Below, piece after piece: positions 42,996-53,392 of a DNA stretch of 64,000 nucleotides. The notes under the pieces are model-generated. The model was not told the DNA's origin. It did no database searches and was given only the letters and a program-made list of their open reading frames with translations. Every line of letters begins with the position of its first letter. Position 1 is the stretch's first letter. Made by a program: the position numbers and the translations under genes. Source of the stretch: Nocardioides acrostichi (lineage in GTDB: Bacteria > Actinomycetota > Actinomycetes > Propionibacteriales > Nocardioidaceae); NCBI RefSeq assembly GCF_015319165.1, contig NZ_JADIVZ010000001.1:372001-436000 (forward strand), given 5' to 3'.

Positions 42996-45900
42996 TTGTA
43001 CCTCAAGAGCCTGACCCTCAAGGGGTTCAAGTCCTTCGCGTCGAGCACCACGATGCAGCTCGAGCCGGGCATCACCTGCATCGTCGGGCCGAACGGCTCG
43101 GGCAAGTCCAACGTCGTCGACGCGCTGGCCTGGGTGATGGGCGAAGCGAGCGCCAAGAGCCTGCGCGGCGGCAAGATGGACGACGTCATCTTCGCGGGCA
43201 CGAGCGGTCGTCCGCCGCTGGGGCGGGCCGAGGTCGTGCTCACCATCGACAACTCCGACGGCGCCCTGCCGATCGAGTACGCCGAGGTCACGATCAGCCG
43301 CACGATGTTCCGCTCGGGCGGCTCGGAGTACGCGATCAACGGCACCGGCTGCCGGTTGCTCGACGTCCAGGAGCTGCTCAGCGACTCCGGCATCGGCCGC
43401 GAGATGCACGTGATCGTCGGGCAGGGTCAGCTCGACACGATTCTGCACGCGACGCCGGAGGACCGGCGCGGCTTCATCGAGGAGGCCGCCGGGGTGCTCA
43501 AGCACCGCAAGCGCAAGGAGAAGGCGCTCCGCAAGCTCGACGCCTGCGAGGGCAACCTCAACCGGCTCGGTGACCTGCTCGGCGAGATCCGCCGCCAGCT
43601 CAAGCCGCTGGGTCGCCAGGCCGAGGTGGCGCGCCGCGCCGCGACCGTGCAGGCCGACGTGCGCGACGCCCGCGCCCGGCTGCTGGCCGACGACCTCGCC
43701 ACCGCACGCGTCGCGCTGGAGCAGGAGATGGCCGACGAGTCCGCCCTGGTCGCCCGCCGCACCGAGGTCGAGACCGCCATCGCCGAGGCGCGTCGGGTCG
43801 AGGCCGCGCTCGAGGCCGCCCTGCGCGAGGATCTGCCCGCGCTGGCTGCCGCCCAGGACACCTGGTATGCCCTCTCCGGGCTTCGCGAGCGCTACCGGGG
43901 TACCGCCTCGCTGGCCTCCGAGCGGGTCCGCAACGCGGCCGGCTCCCAGATCGACACGCCCAGCGGACGCGACCCCGAGGAGCTCGAGGCCGAGGCCGGC
44001 CGCGTGGCCGAGCAGGAGGCCGCGATCACCGCTGAGGTCGCCGAGCGCCGGACCGCTCTCGAGACGGCCGTGGCCGCTCGCCGCGGGGCCGAGGAGGCCG
44101 CGGCCCAGGAGGAGAAGCGCATCAGCGGCCTCCAGCGCGCCGCCGCCGACCGGCGTGAGGGCCTGGCCCGGCTGCACGGGCAGGTCAACGCGCTGAAGTC
44201 CCGTGCCGCCGGAGCCGACGAGGAGGTCGCGCGCCTCACCGCGGCGCGCGAGGAGGCGACCACTCGTGCCGAGCGGGCCCAGCGGGCCTTCGCCGAGCTC
44301 GAGCGCCGGGTCGCCGGCCTCGACGAGGGCGAGGAGGGGCTCGACGCCGAGCACGAGGAGGCCGTGGCCGCGCTCGACGACGTCGAGGAGCGGCTGGCCG
44401 CCGTGCGCGAGACGGCCCAGCAGGCCGACCGTGACCGCGCCTCCCTCTCCGCGCGCAAGGACGCCCTCGAGCTCGGACTCAACCGCAAGGACGGCGCGGG
44501 GGCACTCCTCGGCGCCGACGATGTGCCGGGCCTCCGCGGCTCGGTCGCCGCGCTCCTCACCGTGCAGAACGGGTGCGAGGCCGCGATCGCGGCGGCGCTC
44601 GGCCCCGCCGCCGATGCGGTCGCCGTCGACGATCCCGCGAGCGCGCTGGCCGCCGTCGGCCACCTCAAGGGGCACGACCTCGGCCGTGCGGGGCTGCTGC
44701 TCGCCGGTGCTCCGGACGACGACGCGTCGCCGTGGCCGGTGCTGCCCGCCGGCGTCCGGTACGCCGTCGACGTGGTCGAGGCCCCCTCGCAGCTGCGAGC
44801 CGCGGTGCGGCGACTGCTACGGCGCGTGGCCGTCGTCGACGACCTGGCCGCGGCGCGCGAACTGGTGTCGGGAGACGCCACGCTGAGCGCCGTCACGCGC
44901 GAGGGCGACATGGTCTCCGCGCATCTGGTGACCGGCGGTTCCAGCAGCCAACCCAGCCTGCTCGAGATCCAGGCGGCGGTGGAGGAGGCCGGCCAGGCGC
45001 TGGCCGAGGCGATCGCGACGGGGGAGCGCAGCGGGTTCGAGATCTCGCGGCTCGAGGCCGAGAGGCACGAGGCGCACAAGCGCGTCGACGTCGCCCTCGC
45101 CCAGCTGCACGAGTCCGACGCCACGCTGGCCGCCATCGCCGAGGAGCTCGGTCAGCACGGCTCGCAAGCACGGGCCGCCCGCGGCGAGGCCGAGCGGCTC
45201 GCCCAGGCGATCGAGCAGGCCGAGCAGGCTCGCGAGCAGGCCGTCGCCGGGCTCGCCGACCTCGAGAGCCGGCTGGCGAGCGCCGAGGAGGCACCCGACG
45301 AGGAGCCCGACACCTCTGCACGCGAGCAGCTCGCCGAGGCCGCCCGCGAGGCCCGCCAGGGCGAGATGGACTCACGCCTCTCGCTGCGAACGTCCGAGGA
45401 GCGTGCGCGGGCGCTCAACGGTCGCGCCGACGGCCTGCGCCGAGCGGCCAGCCACGAGCGTGAAGCCCGGGCCAAGGCCGCCGAGCGGCACGCCCGGCTC
45501 CAGCGTGAGGCCGCGGCCGCCGAGGCGGTCGGCACCGCCGTCGCCTGGGTGCTGCGACGGCTCGAGCACTCGGTGCAGGACGCCGCCGACGCCCGCGCCG
45601 CCGTCGAGCACGCCCGCTCCGGGCGCGAGGAGGAGCTGCGCGCGGTGCGCGCGAAGCTGCGCGGACTCGCCCAGGAGCAGGAGGAGCTCGTCTCGAGCGT
45701 GCACCGCGACGAGATGGCGCGTGCCCAGCAACGGATGCGCATCGAGCAGCTGGAGGAGCGTGCCCTAGAAGAGCTCGGCCTGGACCCCGAGGCGCTGGTC
45801 GCCGAGTACGGCCCCGACCAACCGGTGCCGGTCGAGGTCGACCCCGAATCGCCCGGCGAGCCGCGTGCCGAGGGCCAGGAGGGCCAGGAGGCCGACGGCG

Positions 45901-46592
45901 AGGTGTCGTCGCCGGCCACCAAGCCGTTCGACCGCCAGGAGCAGACCAAGCGTCTGCGCGCGGCCGAGCGCGCGCTGGCGATGCTCGGCAAGGTCAACCC
46001 GCTGGCGCTCGAGGAGTTCTCGGCGATGGAGGAGCGGCACCAGTTCCTCACCGAGCAGCTCGAGGATCTGAAGAAGACTCGCAAGGATCTGCTCGACATC
46101 GTCGCCAGCGTCGACGAGCGGGTCGAGCAGGTCTTCCGCGAGGCCTACGCCGATGTCGAGACCGCCTTCGACGCCACCTTCGCGCGGTTGTTCCCCGGCG
46201 GTGAGGGCCGGCTGGTGCTCACCGACCCGGGCAACCTGCTCACCACCGGTGTCGAGGTCGAGGCGCGGCCGCCGGGCAAGAAGGTCAAGCGGCTCTCCCT
46301 GCTCTCGGGTGGTGAGCGGTCGCTGGTGGCCGTCGCGTTCCTCGTCGCGCTCTTCAAGGCGCGGCCCTCGCCGTTCTACATCCTCGACGAGGTCGAGGCT
46401 GCTCTCGACGACACCAACCTCGGCCGGTTGCTGGAGATCTACGAGGAGCTGCGCGAGAACTCCCAGCTGCTCGTCATCACCCATCAGAAGCGGACGATGG
46501 AGGTGGGCGACGCGCTGTACGGCGTCACGATGCGAGGCGACGGCGTCTCGGCCGTCATCAGCCAGCGGCTGCGCGACGCGGAGTCGGCCTGA
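42996..46592 (+). CDS. smc: Chromosome segregation protein SMC
   Basis: 1198 residues. Walker A GPNGSGKSN at 31-39, a long coiled coil, a hinge near 500-650 (VPGLRGSVAALLTV), a second coiled coil, then LSLLSGGERSLVAVAFLVALF (signature) and FYILDEVEAALDD (Walker B). Organises and separates chromosomes. TTG start with GGAAAGG 6-12 nt upstream. ATG of the next gene overlaps its stop by one base. Confidence 0.98.
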   Translation: MYLKSLTLKGFKSFASSTTMQLEPGITCIVGPNGSGKSNVVDALAWVMGEASAKSLRGGKMDDVIFAGTSGRPPLGRAEVVLTIDNSDGALPIEYAEVTISRTMFRSGGSEYAINGTGCRLLDVQELLSDSGIGREMHVIVGQGQLDTILHATPEDRRGFIEEAAGVLKHRKRKEKALRKLDACEGNLNRLGDLLGEIRRQLKPLGRQAEVARRAATVQADVRDARARLLADDLATARVALEQEMADESALVARRTEVETAIAEARRVEAALEAALREDLPALAAAQDTWYALSGLRERYRGTASLASERVRNAAGSQIDTPSGRDPEELEAEAGRVAEQEAAITAEVAERRTALETAVAARRGAEEAAAQEEKRISGLQRAAADRREGLARLHGQVNALKSRAAGADEEVARLTAAREEATTRAERAQRAFAELERRVAGLDEGEEGLDAEHEEAVAALDDVEERLAAVRETAQQADRDRASLSARKDALELGLNRKDGAGALLGADDVPGLRGSVAALLTVQNGCEAAIAAALGPAADAVAVDDPASALAAVGHLKGHDLGRAGLLLAGAPDDDASPWPVLPAGVRYAVDVVEAPSQLRAAVRRLLRRVAVVDDLAAARELVSGDATLSAVTREGDMVSAHLVTGGSSSQPSLLEIQAAVEEAGQALAEAIATGERSGFEISRLEAERHEAHKRVDVALAQLHESDATLAAIAEELGQHGSQARAARGEAERLAQAIEQAEQAREQAVAGLADLESRLASAEEAPDEEPDTSAREQLAEAAREARQGEMDSRLSLRTSEERARALNGRADGLRRAASHEREARAKAAERHARLQREAAAAEAVGTAVAWVLRRLEHSVQDAADARAAVEHARSGREEELRAVRAKLRGLAQEQEELVSSVHRDEMARAQQRMRIEQLEERALEELGLDPEALVAEYGPDQPVPVEVDPESPGEPRAEGQEGQEADGEVSSPATKPFDRQEQTKRLRAAERALAMLGKVNPLALEEFSAMEERHQFLTEQLEDLKKTRKDLLDIVASVDERVEQVFREAYADVETAFDATFARLFPGGEGRLVLTDPGNLLTTGVEVEARPPGKKVKRLSLLSGGERSLVAVAFLVALFKARPSPFYILDEVEAALDDTNLGRLLEIYEELRENSQLLVITHQKRTMEVGDALYGVTMRGDGVSAVISQRLRDAESA

Positions 46593-47056
46593 TGCCCGCA
46601 TCACGTCCGCCCCGGGCGGCGTACCCGCACTGGGAGCAGCTGACCACCCGCTGGGCCGACATCGACGTCTACGGGCACATGAACAACGCCCGCTACTTCG
46701 AGCTCATCGACACGGTCGTCAACAACCACCTGGTGCGCGGCACCGGCACCGACATCCGGCGCCTCGACGCCATCGGTGTCGTGGCGGAGGTGTCGTGCCG
46801 CTACTTCGCCGAGATCACCTACCCCGAACCGATCGACCTCGGGGTGGTCGTCGAGCGGCTCGGCACCTCCTCGATCCTCTACCGGGTCGGCCTCTTCCAG
46901 GGGGAGGCCGAGGGCGCCGGCGCCACCGCCTGCGCCGAGGGGCGGTTCGTGCACGTGTACGTCGACAACACCGACCCCGCTCGCCCGGTGGTGCCGGTGC
47001 CCGACGTGATCCGCGCCGCAGTCGCACCGTTGCTGCGCGCCCCCGACGCCACCTGA
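46592..47056 (+). CDS. Hotdog-fold acyl-CoA thioesterase
   Basis: 154 residues: TTRWADIDVYGHMNNARYFELIDTVVN is the 4-hydroxybenzoyl-CoA/YbgC-type motif with the catalytic Asp. Hydrolyses an acyl-CoA of unknown chain. Its ATG overlaps the smc TGA (TGATG), so it is coupled to smc, a chance arrangement by function. Confidence 0.92.
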   Translation: MPASRPPRAAYPHWEQLTTRWADIDVYGHMNNARYFELIDTVVNNHLVRGTGTDIRRLDAIGVVAEVSCRYFAEITYPEPIDLGVVVERLGTSSILYRVGLFQGEAEGAGATACAEGRFVHVYVDNTDPARPVVPVPDVIRAAVAPLLRAPDAT

Positions 47057-47140
47057 GCCACCCATGTGTCACGGTAGGCCCCGGCTCGACCGGCGCAGCC
47101 CAGGTCGGGTCGAGCCGACGCACCCACGAGAGGACCACCA

Positions 47141-47332
47141 GTGCCCAGCATCTTGATCGCGATGGTCGTCATCCTCGCCCTCGCGGGCCTGGTCATCTAC
47201 TACGTCGCCTACCCGCACCGCGACGAGGAGTCCGGCCTCGGCGAGACCCTGCGCGACATGGGCGACCGACTCCCGATCCTCGAGGAGGATCCGGGCGACA
47301 CCCCCGGCCGACACGCCCCCGGCACCGACTGA
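47141..47332 (+). CDS. Single-pass small membrane protein
   Basis: 63 residues: N-terminal helix (ILIAMVVILALAGLVIYYVAYP, 4-25) and an acidic tail (HRDEESGLGETLRDMGDRLP, EEDPGD). Unrecognised; resembles short anchor proteins. GTG start with GAGAGGACC upstream. The 22-bp repeat array begins 4 nt after its stop. Confidence 0.75.
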   Translation: MPSILIAMVVILALAGLVIYYVAYPHRDEESGLGETLRDMGDRLPILEEDPGDTPGRHAPGTD

Positions 47333-47335
47333 CCC

Positions 47336-47434
47336 GCTGACCCGTCGCCAGTTTTCAGGTGACCCGTCGCTAGTTTTCAGGTGACCTGCCACGAGTTTTC
47401 AGGTGACCTGCCATGAGTTTTCTGCTGACCCGTC
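47336..47434. repeat. Degenerate 22-bp repeat array, inverted relative to the one at 28.2 kb
   Basis: Units at 47336-47357, 47358-47379, 47380-47401 and 47402-47423 plus a partial copy (47424-47434). Each is the reverse complement form: (G/C)(C/G)TGACCCGTC then an AGTTTTCA end. They differ from the exact copies at 28.2 kb by 2-4 bases. It lies between the 63-residue membrane protein and ftsY. Confidence 0.9.
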
Positions 47435-47473
47435 AGTGACACGTCGCCTGGGTCCGAGTGATTGGATGACGGC

Positions 47474-48625
47474 ATGTCCGTGATGCTCCTGGTGATCCTG
47501 CTCGTCGCGGTCGTGGCCCTGGCCGCGATCGGCCTCGTCGTAGGCCTGGTGGCCGGCGGCAGGCGCTCGTCCACGACGGTGGAGAAGCCGGCGCCGGCGC
47601 CGGACCTGGCCGCCCCGCCCACCCCGGCTGGCGACACGCTCGCCCCCGATGCGCCGGTCGAGCCGCAGATCCCGAGCGAGCCCGCGGCTCCCACGTTGGA
47701 GAAGCCCGAGAGCACCGCCTCGCGTCTGGTGCGGCTGCGTCAGCGGCTCGCCGGCTCCCAGGGCGCGCTGGGTCGCGGTCTGCTCGCCCTGCTCTCGCGC
47801 GACCGGCTCGACGAGGACACCTGGGAGTCGATCGAGGACACCCTGCTCACCGCCGACGTGGGTGTCGCACCCACCCAGCAGCTCGTCGAGAACCTGCGCA
47901 CCCGGCTTCGGGTCGAGGGCGGCCAGGTCGACGACGTCCGCGCGGTCGTACGCGAGGAGCTGCTGGCGCTGGTGAACCCCGACCTCGACCGGCGCCTGCA
48001 GATCAGTGGTGAGGACGGCGCACCCGGCGTCGTCCTCGTGGTCGGCGTGAACGGTGCCGGCAAGACGACCACCGTGGGCAAGATCGCCCGGATCCTCGTC
48101 GCCGAGAACCGCTCGGTCGTGCTGGGGGCTGCCGACACCTTCCGCGCCGCGGCTGCCGAGCAGCTCGCCACGTGGGGCGGCCGCGTCGGCGTCGACGTGG
48201 TGCGGGGCGACGAGGGGGCCGACCCCGCCAGTGTGGCCTTCCGCGCCGTCGAGGCCGGCGCCCGCTCGGGCGTCGACACGGTGATCGTCGACACCGCCGG
48301 CCGGCTCCAGAACAAGCAGGGACTGATGGACGAGCTCGGCAAGGTCAAGCGCGTCATCGAGAAGCAGGCGCCGGTCACGGAGGTGCTGTTGGTGCTCGAC
48401 GCCACCACCGGGCAGAACGGCATGACCCAGGCCCGCGTGTTCGGCGAGGCCGTCGACGTGTCCGGCATCGTGCTCACCAAGCTCGACGGGTCGGCCAAGG
48501 GCGGCATCGTCGTCCAGGTGCAGCGCGAACTCGGCGTCCCGGTGAAGCTCGTCGGACTCGGTGAGGGCGCCGACGACCTGGCGCCCTTCGACGCCGGCGC
48601 CTTCGTCGACGCTCTTCTCGGCTGA
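47474..48625 (+). CDS. ftsY: Signal recognition particle receptor FtsY
   Basis: 383 residues. N-terminal membrane helix (MLLVILLVAVVALAAIGLVVGLV) and Pro/Ala linker, then an NG GTPase domain: GVNGAGKTTTVGKIA, AADTFRAAAAEQL, VIVDTAGRLQNK, LTKLDGSAKGG. Receives ribosome-SRP complexes at the membrane with Ffh (gene 5 kb downstream). ATG at 47474 with TTGGAT 6 nt before; a TTG 12 nt earlier is an alternative. Confidence 0.97.
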   Translation: MSVMLLVILLVAVVALAAIGLVVGLVAGGRRSSTTVEKPAPAPDLAAPPTPAGDTLAPDAPVEPQIPSEPAAPTLEKPESTASRLVRLRQRLAGSQGALGRGLLALLSRDRLDEDTWESIEDTLLTADVGVAPTQQLVENLRTRLRVEGGQVDDVRAVVREELLALVNPDLDRRLQISGEDGAPGVVLVVGVNGAGKTTTVGKIARILVAENRSVVLGAADTFRAAAAEQLATWGGRVGVDVVRGDEGADPASVAFRAVEAGARSGVDTVIVDTAGRLQNKQGLMDELGKVKRVIEKQAPVTEVLLVLDATTGQNGMTQARVFGEAVDVSGIVLTKLDGSAKGGIVVQVQRELGVPVKLVGLGEGADDLAPFDAGAFVDALLG

Positions 48626-48642
48626 CATCGGCCCTCGGGCCG

Positions 48643-48670
48643 GCGCGGGTACCCCTGCGGGCACCCGCGC
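48643..48670 (+). terminator. Terminator after ftsY
   Basis: GCGCGGGT (48643-48650) pairs with ACCCGCGC (48663-48670), with an inner CCC/GGG pair and a CTGC loop. It separates ftsY from the ammonium genes. Confidence 0.7.
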
Positions 48671-48720
48671 AAACGGCATCCTGGCGCTGTTCATCTGTTC
48701 GTAACACCGAGCCCGGACTC

Positions 48721-48736
48721 GTTTCATGGGTGAAAC
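48721..48736. promoter_or_regulatory. Putative GlnR box upstream of amtB
   Basis: GTTTCATGGGTGAAAC: 6-bp perfect arms around TGGG, and GAAAC spaced n6 from GTTTC. GlnR boxes are gTnAC-n6-GaAAC (from memory); a GTAAC lies 20 nt upstream (48701-48705). It is 125 bp before amtB. GlnR control of this operon is expected in actinobacteria but not proven here. Confidence 0.5.
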
Positions 48737-48860
48737 ACAACCCTCGCGGTGCTGAAACCTCTGCTCGGGAAGGTCGTGCCCGATCGGGGCGGACGGGCCG
48801 TCGACAGTGCTGTCGCACCTGAGCCTGCTCGCATCCCAGTGAACGAGACCTGGAGGTTCT

Positions 48861-50162
48861 GTGGACGGCTATTACGCCTGGATGCTGGTGGCCACGCTGC
48901 TGGTGTTGATGATGACGGTGCCCGCGCTGGCGCTGTTCTACGGCGGCATGACCCGCTCGAAGTCCGTGCTCAACATGATGATGATGTCGTTCATCTCGAT
49001 GGGCGTCGTCGGCATCTTGTGGATCCTCGTCGGCTGGTCGATGGAGTTCGGCACCGATGGTGTGGTCTTCGGCAATCCCTTCGAGCTGTTCGCGCTCAAG
49101 GACGTCGCCACCAGCGACTACATCTACGTGATGTTCCAGCTGACCTTCGCGGCGATCACCGCTGCGCTGATCAGCGGCGCGATCGCCGACCGGGTGAAGT
49201 TCTCCTCCTGGATCGTGTTCTTGCCGTTCTGGTCGATCCTGGTCTACTTCCCGATGTCGCACATGGTCTTCGGCTGCACCGGCAGCACCCTGATCTGCGA
49301 CAAGATCGGCGCCCAGGACTACGCGGGCGGTACCGCGGTGCACATCAACGCCGGTATCGCCGGCCTCGTGCTCGCCCTGGTGATCGGCAAGCGCATCGGC
49401 TTCGGCAAGGAGCCCATGCGGCCGCACAACCTGACCCTCACCATGATCGGCGCGGGCCTGCTGTGGGTCGGCTGGTACGGCTTCAACGTGGGCTCGATCG
49501 TCTTCGCCACGTCCTTCGACGACTCCGACCCCACCTCGAAGGACTCCATCGCCTTCCTCACGCAGTTCTACTCCGAGACCGGTCGCACCTTCGCCAACAC
49601 CACCATGGCGACCATGGCCGCCATGCTGGCCTGGCTGCTCATCGAGCGCCTGCTGCACGGCAAGGCCACCTCGCTGGGCGCTGCCTCCGGCATCGTGGCG
49701 GGTCTGGTCGCCATCACCCCGGCGGCCGGCGCGGTCTCGGTGTGGGGCGCCGTCGCCCTGGGCGCCATCGCCGGCGCGATCTGCGCCTGGGCCGTGGGTC
49801 TGAAGTTCAAGTTCGGCTACGACGACTCCCTCGACGTCGTCGGCGTCCACCTGGTCGGTGGCATCGTCGGCACCCTGCTCATCGGCTTCTTCTCCACCGC
49901 CGACGGTGCGGGTGGCATCGACGGCCTCCTCTATGGTGGCGGCTTCGGTTCCCTGGTCGACCAGTTCCTGGGTGTTCTCGTCGCGATCGCCTACTCGGGC
50001 ATCATCACCCTCGTGCTCGCCCTGGCGATCAAGTACACGATCGGCTGGCGGGTCACCGAGGAGGCCGAGGTCGAGGGCATCGACTTCGACCAGCACGGCG
50101 AGACCGCCTACGACCTGCACACGAGCCTCTCGGGTGCCCCCAAGACCACCGCCCTCAGCTAA
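48861..50162 (+). CDS. amtB: Ammonium transporter AmtB
   Basis: 433 residues with 11 membrane segments. MEFGTDGVVFGNP, AALISGAIADRVKFSSWIVF, GGTAVHINAGIAGLVLALVIGKR and DVVGVHLVGGIVGTLLIG are family motifs, with the two conserved pore histidines in HINAG and VHLVG. GTG start with TGGAGG 4-9 nt upstream. Translated 12 nt ahead of glnK, which blocks the channel when nitrogen is ample. Confidence 0.97.
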   Translation: MDGYYAWMLVATLLVLMMTVPALALFYGGMTRSKSVLNMMMMSFISMGVVGILWILVGWSMEFGTDGVVFGNPFELFALKDVATSDYIYVMFQLTFAAITAALISGAIADRVKFSSWIVFLPFWSILVYFPMSHMVFGCTGSTLICDKIGAQDYAGGTAVHINAGIAGLVLALVIGKRIGFGKEPMRPHNLTLTMIGAGLLWVGWYGFNVGSIVFATSFDDSDPTSKDSIAFLTQFYSETGRTFANTTMATMAAMLAWLLIERLLHGKATSLGAASGIVAGLVAITPAAGAVSVWGAVALGAIAGAICAWAVGLKFKFGYDDSLDVVGVHLVGGIVGTLLIGFFSTADGAGGIDGLLYGGGFGSLVDQFLGVLVAIAYSGIITLVLALAIKYTIGWRVTEEAEVEGIDFDQHGETAYDLHTSLSGAPKTTALS

Positions 50163-50513
<351 letters not shown>

Positions 50514-50536
50514 CCCCGGCACCCCTGCTCGAACGG

Positions 50537-50572
50537 CGGGTGGCCCGTCCTCCTCGGAGGGCGGGCCACCCG
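50537..50572 (+). terminator. Strong terminator between the two P-II genes
   Basis: 17-bp stem (50537-50553 with 50556-50572, one T-G pair) around a two-base loop. Sequence starts CGGGTGGCCCG. It separates amtB-glnK from the second P-II gene. Confidence 0.8.
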
Positions 50573-50649
50573 CACATTTCGTCACAGTCGGTGAGACAAC
50601 GGCGGGGGAGGGGGCGCGCGCGCCGCGCCGTCCGGCATGATGCAGGTAG

Positions 50650-51015
<366 letters not shown>

Positions 51016-51088
51016 GCCTGCTGGGCGCCGGCCCGGTCACGGCACCGGGCACACGACACAACACGGGAAGCACGAGGTAGACGACGGC

Positions 51089-53326
51089 GTGAGCGCTGAA
51101 GAGCGAGCCCAGCGCGCCGTCGACGCCGACCGGTTGTGCGCCGACGCCTACGAGGCGGCGGGCGGAAGCGATGCCGGGCTCGCCCTGATCGCCGTCGGCG
51201 GCTACGGGCGCGCCGAGTTGGCGCCACACTCCGACCTCGACGTCGTGCTCGTGAGCGACCCCGCCCACCCCGAGATCGACCCGGGGCCGGTCGCCCAGCA
51301 GGTCTGGTACCCGCTGTGGGACTCCGGCACCACCATCGACCACTCGGTGCGCCGACTGCCCGACATGATCGACGCCGCCGACGCCGACCTCAAGGTCGCG
51401 CTCGGCCTGCTCGACATCCGACACCTGGCCGGTGATCCGAACCTCACCCTGCGACTGCGCAGCGAGGTCCTGGCGCACTGGCGCCGCCGGGCCCGCGAGC
51501 GCCTGCCCGAGCTGCACGAGATGGTGCGCGCCCGGCACGAGCTGATGGGCGAGCTGGCGCACCGCTCCGTGCCCGACCTCAAGGAGTCCGAGGGCGGGCT
51601 GCGCGACGCCACGGTGCTGAATGCCTTGGCGGCGACCTGGCTGGTCGACGTCCCGCACGCCGACCTCGAGCTGAGCCGGATGGCGCTGCTCGACGTCCGC
51701 GACCTGGTGCAGGCGGCGGCTGGTCGCTCCAGTGACCGGATCAACCCCGAGATGTGGAGCGACATCGCGCACGGTCTCGGCCTGCCCGACGCCCGCAGCG
51801 CCCAGGTGCACGTGCGCACGCTCGGTCGCCGCGTCACCCACCTCTCGCGTCTCTCCTGGCGGCGGGTGCACGACTTCTTGAAGCGTCCGCAGAGCGGCCA
51901 GGCGCGGCGTCCGCAGCTGACCCCCGTGACCAAGGGCGTCGCGCTCAGCCGCGGCGAGATCGTGCTGGACCGCAGCGCCCGACCCGCCGAGGATCCACTG
52001 CTGCTGCTCCGTGCCGCCGCGGCGGCGTCCGAGCAGGACGTCGTGCTGGCGCCGCCGACCGCGGCCCGGTTGGCGGCCGAGGTGCCGCCGATGCCGGAGC
52101 CCTGGCCCGCCGAGGCGCGGGAGTCCTTGGTGCGGATGCTCTCAGGGCGTGGCCTGCTCTCGGTGTGGGAGACCCTGGAGGAGACCGAGGCACTCGCCCG
52201 GCTGCTGCCCGAGTGGGACCGCATCCGCCTGCTCCCGCACGCCTCGGCGATCCACCGCTTCACGGTCGACCGGCACGTGGTCGAGACGTGCAGCGAGGCT
52301 GCCGGTCTGATCCGCAAGGTCAAGCGCGCCGACGTGCTGCTGGTCGCGGCCCTGTTGCACGACATCGGCAAGGGTGGGCTCACCGAGCACTCGGTCGCCG
52401 GAGAGCCGATCGCCCATGCGATCGCGACCCGCATGGGTTTCGCGCCGGACGCCGTCGAGCTGATCGCGCGACTGGTGCGCTGGCACCTGCTGCTCTCGGA
52501 GACCGCCACCACCCGTGACCCCGGCGACCCCGCCACGATCGATTACGTCGCCCGGCGAGTGGGCTCGACCGAGGCGCTCTCATTGCTGCTGGCGCTCACC
52601 GAGGCGGACGCCAAGGCCGCTTCGCCGCAGGCCTGGTCGACCTGGCGTGCCGGCCTGGTGCGCGACCTCTCCCAGCGAGTGCGCGCCGCGTTGGAGAACG
52701 ACGGCCCGGTCTCGGCCGACCCGCTGTTCGACGACGTCGCCATCCCCGACTCCGTACGCGACGGCCGCGTCGCCTTCGTCGAGGAGCAGGTCGACTCCGG
52801 CACGCGACTGACCCTCATCGCCCCCGACCGCGTCGGACTCCTGGCCGATTTCGCGGGCATGTTCGCGCTGCGCCGGATCCCGGTGCGCGCCGCGCGTGCC
52901 TGGGCCCAGGACCACATCGGCGTGTCGGTGTGGGAGCTCGCCGACGAGCTGAACCTGCCGGCGCTGAAGGACAAGTACGACGCCATCGTCGAGGGCCGGG
53001 TCGACCCCGCGGCGAAGCTGCGTCCCTCAGGCCCCGACGAGCTGGCCCCCACCGTCGAGGTCCGCCCCGACGCCTCGGCGCTCTCGACCGTGCTCGAGGT
53101 GCGCGCGGCTGACCGGCCCGGCGTCGTCTACCTCGTGTGCGCAGCCCTGGCCGAGCTCGACATCGCGGTGCGCAGCGCGCACGTCGACACCCTCGGTCCG
53201 CAGGCCGTCGACGTGTTCTACCTCCAGGAGGCCTACGCCGGCGCGCTCTCGGAGACGCGGGCCGCCGACGCCGCGCACGCCGTCCGCGACGCCCTGACCG
53301 GGGAGCGGGCCGCCACCGGTCGCTGA
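51089..53326 (+). CDS. glnD: P-II uridylyl/adenylyltransferase GlnD
   Basis: 745 residues. Nucleotidyltransferase motif GGYGRAELAPHSDLD at 37-51, an HD domain (LLHDIGKGGLTEHS) and two ACT domains (TLIAPDRVGLLADFAGMFALRRIPVRAA; RAADRPGVVYLVCAALAEL). Modifies and demodifies P-II by nitrogen status. In actinobacteria the modification is adenylylation rather than uridylylation (known family fact). GTG start. Confidence 0.95.
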   Translation: MSAEERAQRAVDADRLCADAYEAAGGSDAGLALIAVGGYGRAELAPHSDLDVVLVSDPAHPEIDPGPVAQQVWYPLWDSGTTIDHSVRRLPDMIDAADADLKVALGLLDIRHLAGDPNLTLRLRSEVLAHWRRRARERLPELHEMVRARHELMGELAHRSVPDLKESEGGLRDATVLNALAATWLVDVPHADLELSRMALLDVRDLVQAAAGRSSDRINPEMWSDIAHGLGLPDARSAQVHVRTLGRRVTHLSRLSWRRVHDFLKRPQSGQARRPQLTPVTKGVALSRGEIVLDRSARPAEDPLLLLRAAAAASEQDVVLAPPTAARLAAEVPPMPEPWPAEARESLVRMLSGRGLLSVWETLEETEALARLLPEWDRIRLLPHASAIHRFTVDRHVVETCSEAAGLIRKVKRADVLLVAALLHDIGKGGLTEHSVAGEPIAHAIATRMGFAPDAVELIARLVRWHLLLSETATTRDPGDPATIDYVARRVGSTEALSLLLALTEADAKAASPQAWSTWRAGLVRDLSQRVRAALENDGPVSADPLFDDVAIPDSVRDGRVAFVEEQVDSGTRLTLIAPDRVGLLADFAGMFALRRIPVRAARAWAQDHIGVSVWELADELNLPALKDKYDAIVEGRVDPAAKLRPSGPDELAPTVEVRPDASALSTVLEVRAADRPGVVYLVCAALAELDIAVRSAHVDTLGPQAVDVFYLQEAYAGALSETRAADAAHAVRDALTGERAATGR

Positions 53327-53335
53327 CGCTTCATC

Positions 53336-53341
53336 TAGGCT
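53336..53341 (+). promoter_or_regulatory. -10 box for ffh
   Basis: TAGGCT, 51 nt before the ffh start, just after the glnD stop. Unlike the leaderless cases here it would give a leader of about 45 nt. Confidence 0.45.
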
Positions 53342-53392
53342 GGACGACGCACCAGCACCGTCTCGACCGCCAGCACCACGCGAAGGGCCCCC

